Positions 8,891 to 20,433 of a stretch of 64,000 nt of DNA are shown here, one piece after another. The notes beneath the pieces are model-generated. The model had not been told where the DNA came from, searched no databases, and was given only the letters and a program-made list of their open reading frames with translations. The DNA comes from Brucella grignonensis (GTDB lineage: Bacteria > Pseudomonadota > Alphaproteobacteria > Rhizobiales > Rhizobiaceae): assembly GCF_002252505.1 (NCBI RefSeq), contig NZ_NNRL01000161.1:62001-126000 (forward strand), given 5' to 3'. The position numbers and the translations under genes are program-made. The number at the start of each line of letters is the position of its first letter. Position 1 is the stretch's first letter.

Positions 8891-10297
8891 TTACATATGG
8901 ATTGGCTTGGCGAAAGTTGCCAAAGCCGATTCACGCACGGCTTCCGACATGGTTGGATGCGCATGGCAGGTGCGTGCGAGATCTTCGGACGAACCACCGA
9001 ACTCCATCAGAACAGCCAGTTCGTGGATCATTTCACCAGCATTGTAGCCGAGGATATGCGCGCCCAGAACACGATCCGTCGCTTTATCGGCAAGGATCTT
9101 CACAAAGCCGTCCGTGTGCTGCATGGCGCGCGCGCGGCCGTTTGCCGTGAACGGGAACTTGCCGATCTTGTATTCGATGCCAGCAGCTTTCAGCTCTTCT
9201 TCGGTCTTGCCAACGGAGGCTACTTCCGGCTGCGTGTAAACAACACTCGGAATGACGTCGAAGTTTACGTGTCCTGCCTGGCCCGCGATGATTTCGGCAA
9301 CTGCGATACCTTCGTCTTCAGCCTTGTGTGCAAGCATAGGGCCCTGAACCACGTCGCCGATGGCATAGATGCCTTCGACATTGGTGCGCCAGTGACCATC
9401 GATTGCAACGCGACCGCGATCATCGACATTGACGCCAGCTTCCGCAAGACCCAGACCATCGGTGTAAGGACGACGGCCGGTGGAAATGAGAACCGCATCG
9501 GCCTCGATCGTTTCGGCATCGCCACCCTTGACTGGCTCAAAAGTCACTTTCGCGCCCTTACCAGTCTTTTCAACACCGGTCACTTTTGCGCCGAGCTTGA
9601 AGGCAATGCCCTGCTTTTCGAGAAGACGCTGGAACTGCTTGGAGACTTCGCCGTCCATCGCGCCAAGTACCTTGTCGAGATATTCGACAACGGTCACTTT
9701 CGCACCGAGACGTGCCCAGACAGAACCAAGTTCCAGACCGATCACACCACCGCCGACAACAACCAGATGACCCGGAACCTTGTCGAGTGCGATCGCACCG
9801 GTCGATGACAGGATGACCTTCTCGTCAATATCGACCTTGACGCCCGGAATGCCTGCAACGTCCGAACCGGTTGCAATGATGATGTTCTTGGCTTCGATTT
9901 CCTGAACACTGCCATCTTCAGCTGTTACAGAAACCTTGCCCTTCGCAACGATCTTGCCAGTGCCGATGTAAGGCGTGATCTTGTTCTTCTTGAACAGGAA
10001 TTCGACGCCGGACGTATTCGACTTCACGGTCGCGTCCTTGTGGGCCATCATTTTTTCAAGATTAAGCTTCGGCTTGCTGATTTCGACGCCGAGCGTATCG
10101 AAAGAATGACCGGCTTCAGCAAATACTTCGGATGCGTGCAGCAGCGCCTTTGAAGGAATGCAGCCGACATTGAGACAAGTGCCGCCAAAGGTCTTGCGCT
10201 TTTCCACGACAGCCACAGAAAGGCCGAGCTGTGCAGCCTTGATTGCGGCAACATAGCCGCCAGGGCCGGTACCGATGACAACCACATCGTAAGACAT
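8891..10297 (-). CDS. lpdA: Dihydrolipoyl dehydrogenase (E3)
   Basis: A 468-residue FAD flavoprotein that reoxidises dihydrolipoyl groups with NAD+. It has the N-terminal FAD Rossmann motif [10 protein letters not shown], the redox-active disulfide in [13 protein letters not shown] (Cys41 and Cys46), a second NAD-binding [10 protein letters not shown] motif near residue 185, and the C-terminal His-Glu pair in [12 protein letters not shown]. As last gene of the mdh-suc block it is most likely the E3 of the 2-oxoglutarate dehydrogenase complex, although other lpd copies serving pyruvate dehydrogenase are usual in these genomes. A strong terminator follows. Confidence 0.96.
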   Translation of the reverse strand: MSYDVVVIGTGPGGYVAAIKAAQLGLSVAVVEKRKTFGGTCLNVGCIPSKALLHASEVFAEAGHSFDTLGVEISKPKLNLEKMMAHKDATVKSNTSGVEFLFKKNKITPYIGTGKIVAKGKVSVTAEDGSVQEIEAKNIIIATGSDVAGIPGVKVDIDEKVILSSTGAIALDKVPGHLVVVGGGVIGLELGSVWARLGAKVTVVEYLDKVLGAMDGEVSKQFQRLLEKQGIAFKLGAKVTGVEKTGKGAKVTFEPVKGGDAETIEADAVLISTGRRPYTDGLGLAEAGVNVDDRGRVAIDGHWRTNVEGIYAIGDVVQGPMLAHKAEDEGIAVAEIIAGQAGHVNFDVIPSVVYTQPEVASVGKTEEELKAAGIEYKIGKFPFTANGRARAMQHTDGFVKILADKATDRVLGAHILGYNAGEMIHELAVLMEFGGSSEDLARTCHAHPTMSEAVRESALATFAKPIHM

Positions 10298-10373
10298 TGA
10301 ATTATCCTTCTTCAGTCTGATCTTGGACGGGTCGTTTCACGACCCTTAAACATTCATACGACCGGAAATCCGA

Positions 10374-10916
10374 TCATTCTTCTTCAGGCGTGCACGACTT
10401 GAAACGGAAGGTCTCAAATTGAAGCGGTTTTTCAGGCTTCGCGACACCAAAATCATATCCGTCCAGCGCCGTTGCCAGATCGGGAAACAGGATTGCCTGC
10501 GCGGCCGGCTCATCAGCCTTTGGCAGCACATCCGCCTCGGCACCTTCCTTCAGCGCGTAGACAACACTCTGCCAGATGCTGCAATCATCGAGATCTTCCG
10601 GATCGGTGCCCCCGTTCTTGCAGTTATAGGTAATAAGCGCGTAGGGGCGCGCAACCCCCTCTTCAGGCCAAATGACGAGGCCGGAAAGTTTGAATTCCGG
10701 CTTATCATCGGCAGTGATGGTGAATTCGTTGGTCGGTGCCGGGTTCATCTTCAGCGCGTTGGATTGCGCGGCATGAAAGGTCAGTGTGTAGGCATCACCC
10801 TGATCGCGATAGACCGCGCGATTCTGCGTGCAAGCTGCCTGAACGGCGCTTGAGAAAACCGTCACGGCCAGTGCTGATGCAGCCACCACCTTGAAGAGCT
10901 TCTTCACGTCATGCAT
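10374..10916 (-). CDS. Secreted protein of unknown function
   Basis: A 180-residue protein with a signal peptide (basic MHDVKKLFK, then VVAASALAVTVFSSAVQA, cleavage likely at AQA-ACTQ). The mature part is acidic and contains four or five Cys residues (CTQNR, YNCKNGG, DDCSIW, KSCTPEE), suggesting disulfides in the periplasm. I recognise no domain. The start was set at 10916 (MHDVKK) because GGAG lies just upstream (gtcgaggagaacc); the longer frame adds a very basic stretch that overlaps the LysE gene. It is the third of three genes lying between sucB and lpdA. Confidence 0.75.
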   Translation of the reverse strand: MHDVKKLFKVVAASALAVTVFSSAVQAACTQNRAVYRDQGDAYTLTFHAAQSNALKMNPAPTNEFTITADDKPEFKLSGLVIWPEEGVARPYALITYNCKNGGTDPEDLDDCSIWQSVVYALKEGAEADVLPKADEPAAQAILFPDLATALDGYDFGVAKPEKPLQFETFRFKSCTPEEE

Positions 10917-10971
10917 CTGTCGGTTCTCCTCGACTATCCGGCAGCTTTTCCGGCGGTTTTTCCGGCGGTTT

Positions 10972-11613
10972 TCAATGCGCCTTTTCAGCAGCAAGTTTCA
11001 GACCAAGCGCAATGAAAACCACACCACTTGTTCTGTCGATCCATTTTGAAGCACGCGAGAAAACTGCGCGCATCTTTGGCGTGGTCATGAAAAGGCTGAC
11101 ACCGATAAACCACGAAATCAATGCCGTGGCCATCACAACACCGTAGCCAAGCTTCACTTCGGTCGGTGTATGAAGGCTGATAACCGTCGAGAAGATCGAC
11201 AGGAAGAAGAACACAGCCTTCGGATTAAGCGCATTTGCAGCAAAGCCCAGGCTAAAAGCCTTGAGTGCGCTTTGCCTGACGCGCGGCTCCTCCTCGCTCA
11301 TATCGATGTCGATCTTGGTGGCCCCAGCACGCAAAGCCTTGATGCCGATATAGATCAGATAGGCTACGCCACACCATTTGACGATATTGAAGAGATAGAT
11401 CGACTGGGAGATGATCAGTCCCAGACCAAGCACCGTATAGGTGACATGCATCATGAAGGCTGCACCAATGCCGAAGCTGGTGATGATCGCCTCGCGACGC
11501 CCCTGCATCAGCGACTGGCGGATCACCATGGCGAGATCAGCGCCCGGGGAGACCATGGCAAAGACGAAGATCGCCATCAGGGATGCAAGTTCAAACAGAT
11601 AGGGATGCATCAC
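10972..11613 (-). CDS. LysE family amino-acid exporter
   Basis: A 213-residue inner-membrane protein with six predicted helices and the LysE/RhtB hallmark SPGADLAMVIRQSL near residue 22, followed by GIGAAFMMHVTYTVLGLG. The family exports amino acids or their derivatives by proton antiport; the substrate is unknown. It sits between the MAPEG gene and the secreted protein, inside the interval between sucB and lpdA, all on the minus strand. Confidence 0.9.
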   Translation of the reverse strand: MMHPYLFELASLMAIFVFAMVSPGADLAMVIRQSLMQGRREAIITSFGIGAAFMMHVTYTVLGLGLIISQSIYLFNIVKWCGVAYLIYIGIKALRAGATKIDIDMSEEEPRVRQSALKAFSLGFAANALNPKAVFFFLSIFSTVISLHTPTEVKLGYGVVMATALISWFIGVSLFMTTPKMRAVFSRASKWIDRTSGVVFIALGLKLAAEKAH

Positions 11614-11650
11614 TTATCCTTCGCCCCGCATCTACGCGATACAGGCAGCG

Positions 11651-12064
11651 TCAAAAAACCAGATTGAAAAACATCAGCGCCAACCCGGCCAGCGAACCGA
11701 GCCAGACCAGCGAACGGATATAAGGAATACCCGCGAGATAAAGCGGAATATAGAGGATGCGGCAGGCAAGCCAGATCCAGGCGCCGCAAAGCCCCCATCC
11801 TTGAGCATCGCCCTTGAACACAAGTGCCAAAGCGAGTGCAATGAAAGCAGGATAGGTTTCACGGAAATTGTTGGAGGCGCGTTCCGCGCGACCGGCAAGA
11901 TGGCCGGTGGGTTTCAACCCTTGATCGCGCGGACCCGCATTCCATTTGGAGCCGAGTTCCTTCGTCGCCGTAAAACCCTGCAGGAGAATATGAACCACCA
12001 GCAGAACAACACTCCAGCCAATCAGCGGGAGAAAAGGCGACGCGGAAAACAAACCCGGCTCCAT
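11651..12064 (-). CDS. MAPEG family membrane protein
   Basis: A 137-residue protein with four hydrophobic helices. The MAPEG signature is visible as RAERASNNFRETYPAFIALALAL (read as RAxRAxxNxxEtxpxF, residues about 59-80), followed by an Ala-rich helix and RILYIPLYLAGIPYIRSL. MAPEG proteins are membrane glutathione transferases or eicosanoid-type enzymes in eukaryotes; the bacterial forms are mostly uncharacterised. It lies just downstream of sucB, separated by a short intergenic repeat. Confidence 0.85.
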   Translation of the reverse strand: MEPGLFSASPFLPLIGWSVVLLVVHILLQGFTATKELGSKWNAGPRDQGLKPTGHLAGRAERASNNFRETYPAFIALALALVFKGDAQGWGLCGAWIWLACRILYIPLYLAGIPYIRSLVWLGSLAGLALMFFNLVF

Positions 12065-12077
12065 TATTTTTAATCCT

Positions 12078-12126
12078 TAGAGCATTTCCAGCAAAAGTGC
12101 GAAGCGGTTTTGCGTAGGATAATGCG
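12078..12126. repeat. Intergenic repeat, TAGAGCATTTCC family (half element)
   Basis: TAGAGCATTTCCAGCAAAAGTGCGAAGCGG... to the ATAATGCG end is the reverse complement of the right half of the element at 34671-34773, with only small differences. It lies between sucB and the MAPEG gene. Confidence 0.8.
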
Positions 12127-12132
12127 TTGCGA

Positions 12133-13359
12133 TTAAAGATCCAGAACGAGACGTTCTGGATCTTCCAGGCTTTCCTTGACGCGGACGAGGAAGGTTACGG
12201 CTTCCTTGCCGTCAACGATGCGGTGATCGTAGCTGAGAGCAAGATACATCATCGGGCGGATGACGATCTGACCGCCAACGACAACCGGACGATCCTGGAT
12301 CTTGTGCATGCCGAGAATGCCCGACTGCGGCGCATTGAGGATCGGCGAGGACATCAGCGAGCCGTAAACACCACCATTGGTGATGGTGAAGGTGCCGCCC
12401 TGCATGTCTGCAACCGAAAGCGAACCGTCGCGCGCAGCTTTCGCAAGACGACCCAGTTCCTTTTCAACGCCAGCAATCGAAAGCTGATCAGCGTCACGGA
12501 TGACAGGAACCACAAGACCCTTGTCGGTGCCGACAGCCATACCAACGTGAGCAAAGTTCTTGTAGATGATGTCGTTGCCGTCGATCTCGGCGTTAACAGC
12601 CGGGATTTCTTTGAGCGCATGGGTCACGGCCTTCGTGAAGAAGCCCATGAAGCCGAGCTTCACGCCATGCTTCTTTTCAAAGATGTCCTTGTACTTGGTG
12701 CGCAGTTCCATGACCGCAGACATGTCGACTTCGTTGTAAGTTGTAAGCATTGCAGCGGTGTTCTGTGCATCTTTCAGACGACGTGCAATCGTCTGACGCA
12801 GGCGGGTCATCTTCACGCGTTCTTCGCGCGATGCATCGTCAGCCGACGAAGCCGGACGTGCAGCAACAGGAGCAGCCGCCGCTGGAGCAGCCGAAACGCC
12901 CTTAGCGATTGCGTCGAGAACATCGCCCTTGAGGACCTGACCGCGCTTGCCCGAACCATCGACCTGATCAGCCGAAAGGCCTTTTTCAGCGAGAAGCTTG
13001 GAAGCAGCCGGTGCTGGCTGCATTGCCGGACCCGACGATGCTGAAGCAACCGGTGCCGATGCAGCAGGTGCTGCGACTGCGGCTGGCTTGGCTTCTTCCT
13101 TTTTCGGAGCAGGAGCGGAACCCGCGCCCGAAATCTGGCCGAGCAGAGCGTTTACTTCAACCGTGTCGCCTTCCTGCGCAACGATTTCAGCGAGAACGCC
13201 CGCAGCCGCAGCTGGAACTTCAATCGTCACCTTGTCGGTTTCCAGTTCCACCAGCGGTTCGTCAGCAGCGATGGCGTCGCCAACCTTCTTGAACCACTTT
13301 CCGATGGTTGCCTCAGTAACGGACTCCCCAAGCGTGGGAACGCGAATTTCGGTGGCCAT
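12133..13359 (-). CDS. sucB: Dihydrolipoyllysine succinyltransferase, E2 of 2-oxoglutarate dehydrogenase
   Basis: A 408-residue E2 that transfers succinyl from lipoyl-lysine to CoA. Domains in order: one lipoyl domain (2-75, lipoylated Lys43 in ETDKVTIEV), an Ala/Pro/Lys-rich linker (about 80-110), an E1/E3-binding domain (about 118-155, [24 protein letters not shown] region), a second Ala-rich linker, and the catalytic domain (about 180-408) with the C-terminal [10 protein letters not shown] motif containing the catalytic His and Asp. The size and single lipoyl domain fit SucB rather than pyruvate dehydrogenase E2. Follows sucA by about 90 bases. Confidence 0.97.
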   Translation of the reverse strand: MATEIRVPTLGESVTEATIGKWFKKVGDAIAADEPLVELETDKVTIEVPAAAAGVLAEIVAQEGDTVEVNALLGQISGAGSAPAPKKEEAKPAAVAAPAASAPVASASSGPAMQPAPAASKLLAEKGLSADQVDGSGKRGQVLKGDVLDAIAKGVSAAPAAAAPVAARPASSADDASREERVKMTRLRQTIARRLKDAQNTAAMLTTYNEVDMSAVMELRTKYKDIFEKKHGVKLGFMGFFTKAVTHALKEIPAVNAEIDGNDIIYKNFAHVGMAVGTDKGLVVPVIRDADQLSIAGVEKELGRLAKAARDGSLSVADMQGGTFTITNGGVYGSLMSSPILNAPQSGILGMHKIQDRPVVVGGQIVIRPMMYLALSYDHRIVDGKEAVTFLVRVKESLEDPERLVLDL

Positions 13360-13449
13360 GGTTTCTTCTTCCGTGATCTTCGATCTTTAGATTTATGTTC
13401 AATTCAGGACGAAGCGGCTTTTGCAAACCGCTTCCTACTGACAATTAAA

Positions 13450-16400
13450 TTAGTTTCCGAGCGCATCCTCAAGGAAAGCCTCAAGCTGCGCAAGGTGCTT
13501 CGACATCAGACCTGTTGCAGGCGACGCCGCTGCCGGACGACCGGTGTAGCGAACGCGTTGATGCTTGGCGTCGATATGTGCAAGAACCCATTCGAGATAC
13601 GGATCGATGAACGACCACGCACCCATGTTCTTCGGCTCTTCCTGACACCAGACGATTTCCGCCTGACGGAAGCGCGACAGCTCATTGATGAGCGCCTTGG
13701 CCGGGAACGGATAAAGCTGTTCGACACGCAGCAGATAAACATCGTCGATACCACGCTTTTCGCGCTCTTCGTAAAGATCATAATAGACCTTGCCCGAGCA
13801 CAGAACGACGCGGCGGATCTTGCCATCCTTCTGAAGCTTGATGCCATCGCCCTTGTTGTACTGCGCATCATCCCAAAGCAAACGGTGGAACGACGAATCG
13901 CCCGACAGTTCGTTGAGGCTCGACACAGCACGCTTGTGGCGCAGCAATGACTTCGGCGTCATCATGATGAGCGGCTTGCGGAAGTCACGCTTCATCTGAC
14001 GGCGCAGGATATGGAAGTAGTTAGCCGGCGTCGTAACATTGGCCACCTGCATGTTGTCTTCCGCACACATCTGCAACCAGCGTTCGAGACGGGCCGAGGA
14101 ATGCTCAGGACCCTGACCTTCATAGCCATGCGGCAGAAGGCAGACGAGACCCGACATACGAAGCCACTTGCGTTCACCCGACGAGATGAACTGATCGAAG
14201 ACGACCTGCGCACCGTTGGCGAAATCGCCGAACTGGGCTTCCCAGAGAACCAGCGCACGCGGATCGGACAGCGAATAACCGTATTCGTAGCCAAGCACCG
14301 CTTCTTCCGAAAGCATCGAATTGATGGCTTCGTAGATCGCCTGCCCCTTCTGAATATTGTTCAGCGGGATATAGCGGTTCTGGGTTTCCTGATCATAGAG
14401 AACCGTATGGCGCTGCGAGAAGGTGCCGCGTTCCACGTCCTGACCGGACAGGCGGATCGGGCTTCCTTCAGAAACCAGAGAACCGAATGCCAGCGATTCA
14501 GCGGTTGCCCAATCGAGACCTTCGCCGGTATCGATCATCTTGGCACGGTTATCGAGGAAGCGCTGGATCGTGCGATGGACGTTGAAACCCTTCGGCACTT
14601 CCACGAGCTTCTTGCCGATTTCCTTGAGCGTCTTGATCGGAACGCCGGTCTTGCCGCGGCGCTGTTCGTCGGCATTGTCTGCCGTGCGCAAGCCACTCCA
14701 CGCACCGTCAAACCAGTCAGCCTTGTTCGGCTTGTAGCTCTGGCCTGCTTCGAATTCCTGCTCAAGCTTTTCGCGCCAGTCAGCCTTCATCTTATCGATG
14801 TCAGGCTGTGCAAGCAGACCTTCTGCAATCAGCTTGTCGCTGTAAAGCTGCACGGTGGTCTTGTGCGCGCGGATTTCCTTATACATCAACGGCTGGGTGA
14901 ATGAAGGTTCGTCACCTTCATTATGGCCAAAGCGACGGTAGCAGAACATATCGATGACTACCGGCTTGTGGAAGATCATGCGGAATTCCATCGCAACCTT
15001 GGCTGCGAACACGACCGCCTCCGGATCATCACCATTGACGTGGAAAATCGGTGCTTCGATCATCTTCGCCACATCCGACGGATAAGGCGACGAACGCGAG
15101 AAGGCCGGATTGGTGGTGAAGCCGATCTGGTTGTTGATGATGAAGTGCAGCGTACCGCCAACGCGGTGGCCTTTCAGGCCCGAAAGGCCAAGACACTCGG
15201 CAACCACACCCTGACCTGCGAAAGCAGCATCGCCGTGCAACAGCAACGGCAGAACTTTTGCGCGTTCCGTCAGCGGCACCATGTCATCGCGGGTGCGGCC
15301 AACAAGCAGATCCTGCTTGGCGCGTGCCTTGCCCATAACGACCGGGTTGACGATTTCAAGATGCGACGGATTTGCAGTCAGCGAAAGGTGAACCTTGTTG
15401 CCATCGAACTCGCGGTCCGACGATGCACCAAGATGGTACTTCACGTCGCCCGAACCTTCCACATCGTCAGGCGCATAGGAGCCGCCCTTGAACTCGTGGA
15501 AGATTGCGCGGTGTGGCTTGCCCATAACCTGGGAAAGCACGTTCAGACGACCACGGTGCGCCATGCCGAGCACGACTTCCTTAAGGCCCATCTGACCGCC
15601 ACGCTTGACGATCTGTTCCAGCGCCGGGATCAGCGATTCACCGCCATCAAGACCGAAACGCTTGGTGCCCTTGTACTTGACGTCGATGAACTGTTCGAAA
15701 CCTTCGGCTTCGATCAGCTTCGACAGAATGGCCTTCTTGCCTTCAGCAGTGAAAGCATAGCCTTTGTCCGGACCTTCGATGCGTTCCTGAATCCAGGCCT
15801 TTTCGACCGGATCGGAAATGTGCATGAACTCGACGCCGATCGTGCCGCAATAAGTGCGCTTGAGGATCTCAAGCATCTGCGGAACAGTGGCGTATTCGAG
15901 ACCGAGAACATTATCGATGAAGATCTTGCGATCGTAATCGGCAGGCGTGAAGCCATAGGTTGCCGGATCGAGTTCGCTAAAGTCATTTGGCTTTTCAGCA
16001 AGACCGAGCGGATCGAGATTGGCATGCAGGTGGCCACGCATACGATAGGCGCGGATCATCATGATGGCGCGAACGCTGTCGCGTGCTGCCTGTGCAATCT
16101 CTTCCGAAGTCAGTGCGGCAGCAGAAGCGGACTTGGCATCGCCTTTAGCGGCCTTGCCCTTCAGCTTGTCGGTCACATGCTTTTCAACATCGGCCCAGTT
16201 GCCATCGAGCGCGGATACCAGCTCGCCATTAGCCTGAATTGGCCAGTTCTTGCGGGTCCAGCTCGCGCCCTGTGCGTTCTTGCGCACATCGTCGGCGTCG
16301 TCTTTCAGCTGCGCGAAGAAATCGCGCCACTCTGCATCGACCGAGTTGGGATCATCCTCATACTTGGCGTAAAGTTCCTCGATATAATCGGCATTGCCGC

Positions 16401-16455
16401 CATAGAGGAACGAGGTAAGGGCGAAAACGTCGTTGGCTTGTTCTTGCCTTGCCAT
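13450..16455 (-). CDS. sucA: 2-oxoglutarate dehydrogenase E1 component
   Basis: A 1001-residue thiamine-diphosphate enzyme that decarboxylates 2-oxoglutarate and succinylates the SucB lipoyl group. The N-terminus shows the E2-binding FLYGGNADYIEELYAKY segment. The thiamine-binding region (about 350-480) includes GMAHRGRLNVL and GDAAFAGQG, with IIFNNQIGFTT-like IINNQIGFTTNP. The C-terminal transketolase-like half ends with WCQEEPKNMGAW and GRPAAASPATG. Length is typical for alphaproteobacteria. It belongs to the suc operon, though the 355-base gap before it, containing repeats, may hold an extra promoter. Confidence 0.98.
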   Translation of the reverse strand: MARQEQANDVFALTSFLYGGNADYIEELYAKYEDDPNSVDAEWRDFFAQLKDDADDVRKNAQGASWTRKNWPIQANGELVSALDGNWADVEKHVTDKLKGKAAKGDAKSASAAALTSEEIAQAARDSVRAIMMIRAYRMRGHLHANLDPLGLAEKPNDFSELDPATYGFTPADYDRKIFIDNVLGLEYATVPQMLEILKRTYCGTIGVEFMHISDPVEKAWIQERIEGPDKGYAFTAEGKKAILSKLIEAEGFEQFIDVKYKGTKRFGLDGGESLIPALEQIVKRGGQMGLKEVVLGMAHRGRLNVLSQVMGKPHRAIFHEFKGGSYAPDDVEGSGDVKYHLGASSDREFDGNKVHLSLTANPSHLEIVNPVVMGKARAKQDLLVGRTRDDMVPLTERAKVLPLLLHGDAAFAGQGVVAECLGLSGLKGHRVGGTLHFIINNQIGFTTNPAFSRSSPYPSDVAKMIEAPIFHVNGDDPEAVVFAAKVAMEFRMIFHKPVVIDMFCYRRFGHNEGDEPSFTQPLMYKEIRAHKTTVQLYSDKLIAEGLLAQPDIDKMKADWREKLEQEFEAGQSYKPNKADWFDGAWSGLRTADNADEQRRGKTGVPIKTLKEIGKKLVEVPKGFNVHRTIQRFLDNRAKMIDTGEGLDWATAESLAFGSLVSEGSPIRLSGQDVERGTFSQRHTVLYDQETQNRYIPLNNIQKGQAIYEAINSMLSEEAVLGYEYGYSLSDPRALVLWEAQFGDFANGAQVVFDQFISSGERKWLRMSGLVCLLPHGYEGQGPEHSSARLERWLQMCAEDNMQVANVTTPANYFHILRRQMKRDFRKPLIMMTPKSLLRHKRAVSSLNELSGDSSFHRLLWDDAQYNKGDGIKLQKDGKIRRVVLCSGKVYYDLYEEREKRGIDDVYLLRVEQLYPFPAKALINELSRFRQAEIVWCQEEPKNMGAWSFIDPYLEWVLAHIDAKHQRVRYTGRPAAASPATGLMSKHLAQLEAFLEDALGN

Positions 16456-16657
16456 AACCTAATCCGGAGCCTCCGCTCCGTCTCCTTGTAGTGGCTCATC
16501 ATGCGCGGGCCGGAAGCTTTCTCAACTTCATCCCTCACGCCGCCGGGGAGGAACCACAACAGACCCCGGCATAACTCGATCACAAACTCAATTCCTGCGG
16601 AAGAATGATGGCTAAAGCCTGACATTCTCTTAAACCGGCCGTCTCCGGTCTTCTTGC

Positions 16658-16754
16658 GCGCATCTTATCCGAAAACCGCTTCACACTTTTCGGGATGCGC
16701 ATTTATCTGTCGCGCATCTTATCCGAAAACCGTTTCACACTTTCCGGGATGCGC
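16658..16754. repeat. Two tandem copies of the GCGCATC...GGGATGCGC intergenic repeat
   Basis: Copy one (16658-16700) and copy two (16712-16754) are nearly identical 43-base units, each an imperfect palindrome starting GCGCATCTTATCCGAAAACCG and ending GGGATGCGC, and set 54 bases apart. Copy two differs in CCGTTTC for CCGCTTC and CACTTTCCG for CACTTTTCG. The same unit recurs at 2207-2250, 20252, 22531 and 31354. Confidence 0.85.
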
Positions 16755-16757
16755 TTT

Positions 16758-16787
16758 CCCCGGCAGCAGCTTTCGCCACTGCCGGGG
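16758..16787. repeat. Strong GC-rich hairpin downstream of sucD
   Basis: CCCCGGCAG (16758-16766) pairs perfectly with CTGCCGGGG (16779-16787) around a 12-base loop. It lies 24 bases past the sucD stop. No T-tract follows on the minus strand, so it may stabilise the sucCD mRNA end or attenuate rather than terminate. Confidence 0.5.
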
Positions 16788-16810
16788 CATTTCAATCAGC
16801 GATTGCGATC

Positions 16811-17713
16811 TCAGCCCTTGAGGACTTCAACCAGCGTCTTACCAAGCTGTGCTGGCGAAGGAGACACGCGAATGCCAGCCGATTCCATGGCTGCAATCTT
16901 GTCTTCCGCGCCGCCCTTGCCGCCCGAAATCACGGCGCCAGCATGGCCCATGGTGCGTCCGGCAGGAGCCGTACGGCCAGCGATGAAGCCAACCATTGGC
17001 TTCTTGCGACCGCGCTTTGCTTCGTCCTTCAGGAACTGCGCTGCTTCTTCTTCAGCGGAGCCACCGATTTCACCGATCATGACGATCGACTTGGTTTCGT
17101 CGTCGGCGAGGAACATTTCCAGCACGTCGATGAACTCGGTGCCCTTGACCGGATCGCCGCCGATACCGACAGCAGTGGTCTGGCCAAGACCTTCGTTCGA
17201 GGTTTGGAACACTGCCTCATAGGTAAGTGTGCCGGAGCGGGATACAACACCCACCGAACCCTTCTTGAAGATATTGCCCGGCATGATGCCGATCTTGCAT
17301 TCTTCAGGGGTCAGGATGCCGGGGCAGTTTGGTCCGAGCAGGCGCGATTTTGAGCGTTCCAGACGCTCCTTGACGCGAACCATGTCCATGACCGGAATGC
17401 CTTCGGTGATGCAGACGATGAAGCCGACTTCAGCTTCAATCGCTTCGATGATTGCGTCCGCTGCACCTGCCGGCGGAACGTAGATCACCGATGCGTCTGC
17501 ACCCGTGCGTTCCTTGGCTTCTGCAACAGTTGCGAAGATCGGAAGCTTTTCGCCCTTCTGGCCTTCCCAGGTTTCACCACCCTTTTTCGGATGAATACCG
17601 CCGACCATCTGCGTGCCGTAATAAGCAAGCGCCTGTTCGGTGTGGAAAGTACCGGTCTTGCCGGTCAGGCCCTGTACGAGAACCTTGGTGTCCTTGTTAA
17701 CGAGAATGGACAT
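16811..17713 (-). CDS. sucD: Succinyl-CoA synthetase alpha subunit
   Basis: A 300-residue subunit that binds CoA and carries the phosphohistidine of succinyl-CoA synthetase, which makes ATP or GTP from succinyl-CoA. Visible features: the CoA-binding Rossmann start [28 protein letters not shown], the LGPNCPGI motif, and the phosphorylated His in [20 protein letters not shown] (about residue 247). It starts 3 bases after the sucC stop, so the two are translationally coupled. Confidence 0.98.
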   Translation of the reverse strand: MSILVNKDTKVLVQGLTGKTGTFHTEQALAYYGTQMVGGIHPKKGGETWEGQKGEKLPIFATVAEAKERTGADASVIYVPPAGAADAIIEAIEAEVGFIVCITEGIPVMDMVRVKERLERSKSRLLGPNCPGILTPEECKIGIMPGNIFKKGSVGVVSRSGTLTYEAVFQTSNEGLGQTTAVGIGGDPVKGTEFIDVLEMFLADDETKSIVMIGEIGGSAEEEAAQFLKDEAKRGRKKPMVGFIAGRTAPAGRTMGHAGAVISGGKGGAEDKIAAMESAGIRVSPSPAQLGKTLVEVLKG

Positions 17714-17716
17714 GCC

Positions 17717-18913
<1,197 letters not shown>

Positions 18914-18974
18914 CTGGTTGTCCTCTACGGATTTCCGGCTCGATCAGAGAGCCGGTACGGATTGACAGCCGGAA

Positions 18975-19011
18975 AAGGCCGGAACTGCGTATCTCGCAGC
19001 GATCCGGCCTT
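18975..19011 (-). terminator. Hairpin between mdh and sucC, possible (partial) terminator
   Basis: A 9-bp outer stem (AAGGCCGGA / TCCGGCCTT) plus an inner CTGCG/CGCAG stem is followed on the minus strand by only TTTTCC. It may let part of the mdh transcripts end before sucC, giving different levels of Mdh and the suc enzymes. Confidence 0.5.
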
Positions 19012-19020
19012 GTCTGGGAC

Positions 19021-20097
<1,077 letters not shown>

Positions 20098-20142
20098 TCA
20101 TTATTTTGCGACCAATGTTTTCAATCGTTTAGATTTATATGT

Positions 20143-20160
20143 TCTTACGTAAACGTAAGA
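20143..20160. promoter_or_regulatory. Perfect dyad upstream of mdh, candidate regulator site
   Basis: TCTTACGT-AA-ACGTAAGA is a perfect 8-bp inverted repeat with a 2-base centre, about 160 bases upstream of the mdh ATG. It is followed on the minus strand by TTGAAA and an AT-rich tract that could form the promoter. The shape TTACGT-n2-ACGTAA resembles the sites I recall for MerR-type acyl-CoA/branched-chain regulators of the LiuR kind; the assignment is inference. Confidence 0.45.
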
Positions 20161-20251
20161 TATTTTGGCAAAACTGAGGCAATTGAGTCTCACCGTCCGG
20201 CTGTTTCGCATTGCTCACAATGCGCCAGCCGGGCCGCAGATGACTTCATAA

Positions 20252-20299
20252 CGCGTATCTTGTCCGAAAACCGCTTCGCACTTTTCGGGATGCGCTCTA
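20252..20299. repeat. GCGCATC-type intergenic repeat, single copy
   Basis: CGCGTATCTTGTCCGAAAAC...CTTTTCGGGATGCGCTCTA matches the units at 16658-16754 with a few changes. Confidence 0.85.
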
Positions 20300-20433
20300 A
20301 AGGCAAGGACATGCGATCGGCAATCAACCGCATTCAACCCAAGCTCTTGTCAGAGCAACATAGCTCGCGAATGCTATAAGTCGAGTCTATGGCAGTTAGA
20401 TGATGGCAAAGGGGACGATGCGCCCCCCTCGCC

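Larger units (their letters stand above)
16456..16810. other. sucD-sucA intergenic region with repeats and a hairpin
   Basis: This 355-base gap on the minus strand carries a strong hairpin next to the sucD end (16758-16787), two tandem copies of the GCGCATCTTATCC repeat (16658-16754) and about 200 bases of leader before sucA. No gene is visible. The gap is unusually long for an operon whose other core junctions are tight. Confidence 0.7.

Noticed and set aside
14923-16491. 522-residue open frame on the plus strand opposite sucA
   Set aside because: It is the antisense shadow of the high-GC sucA gene; the peptide has no domain pattern and no ribosome site.
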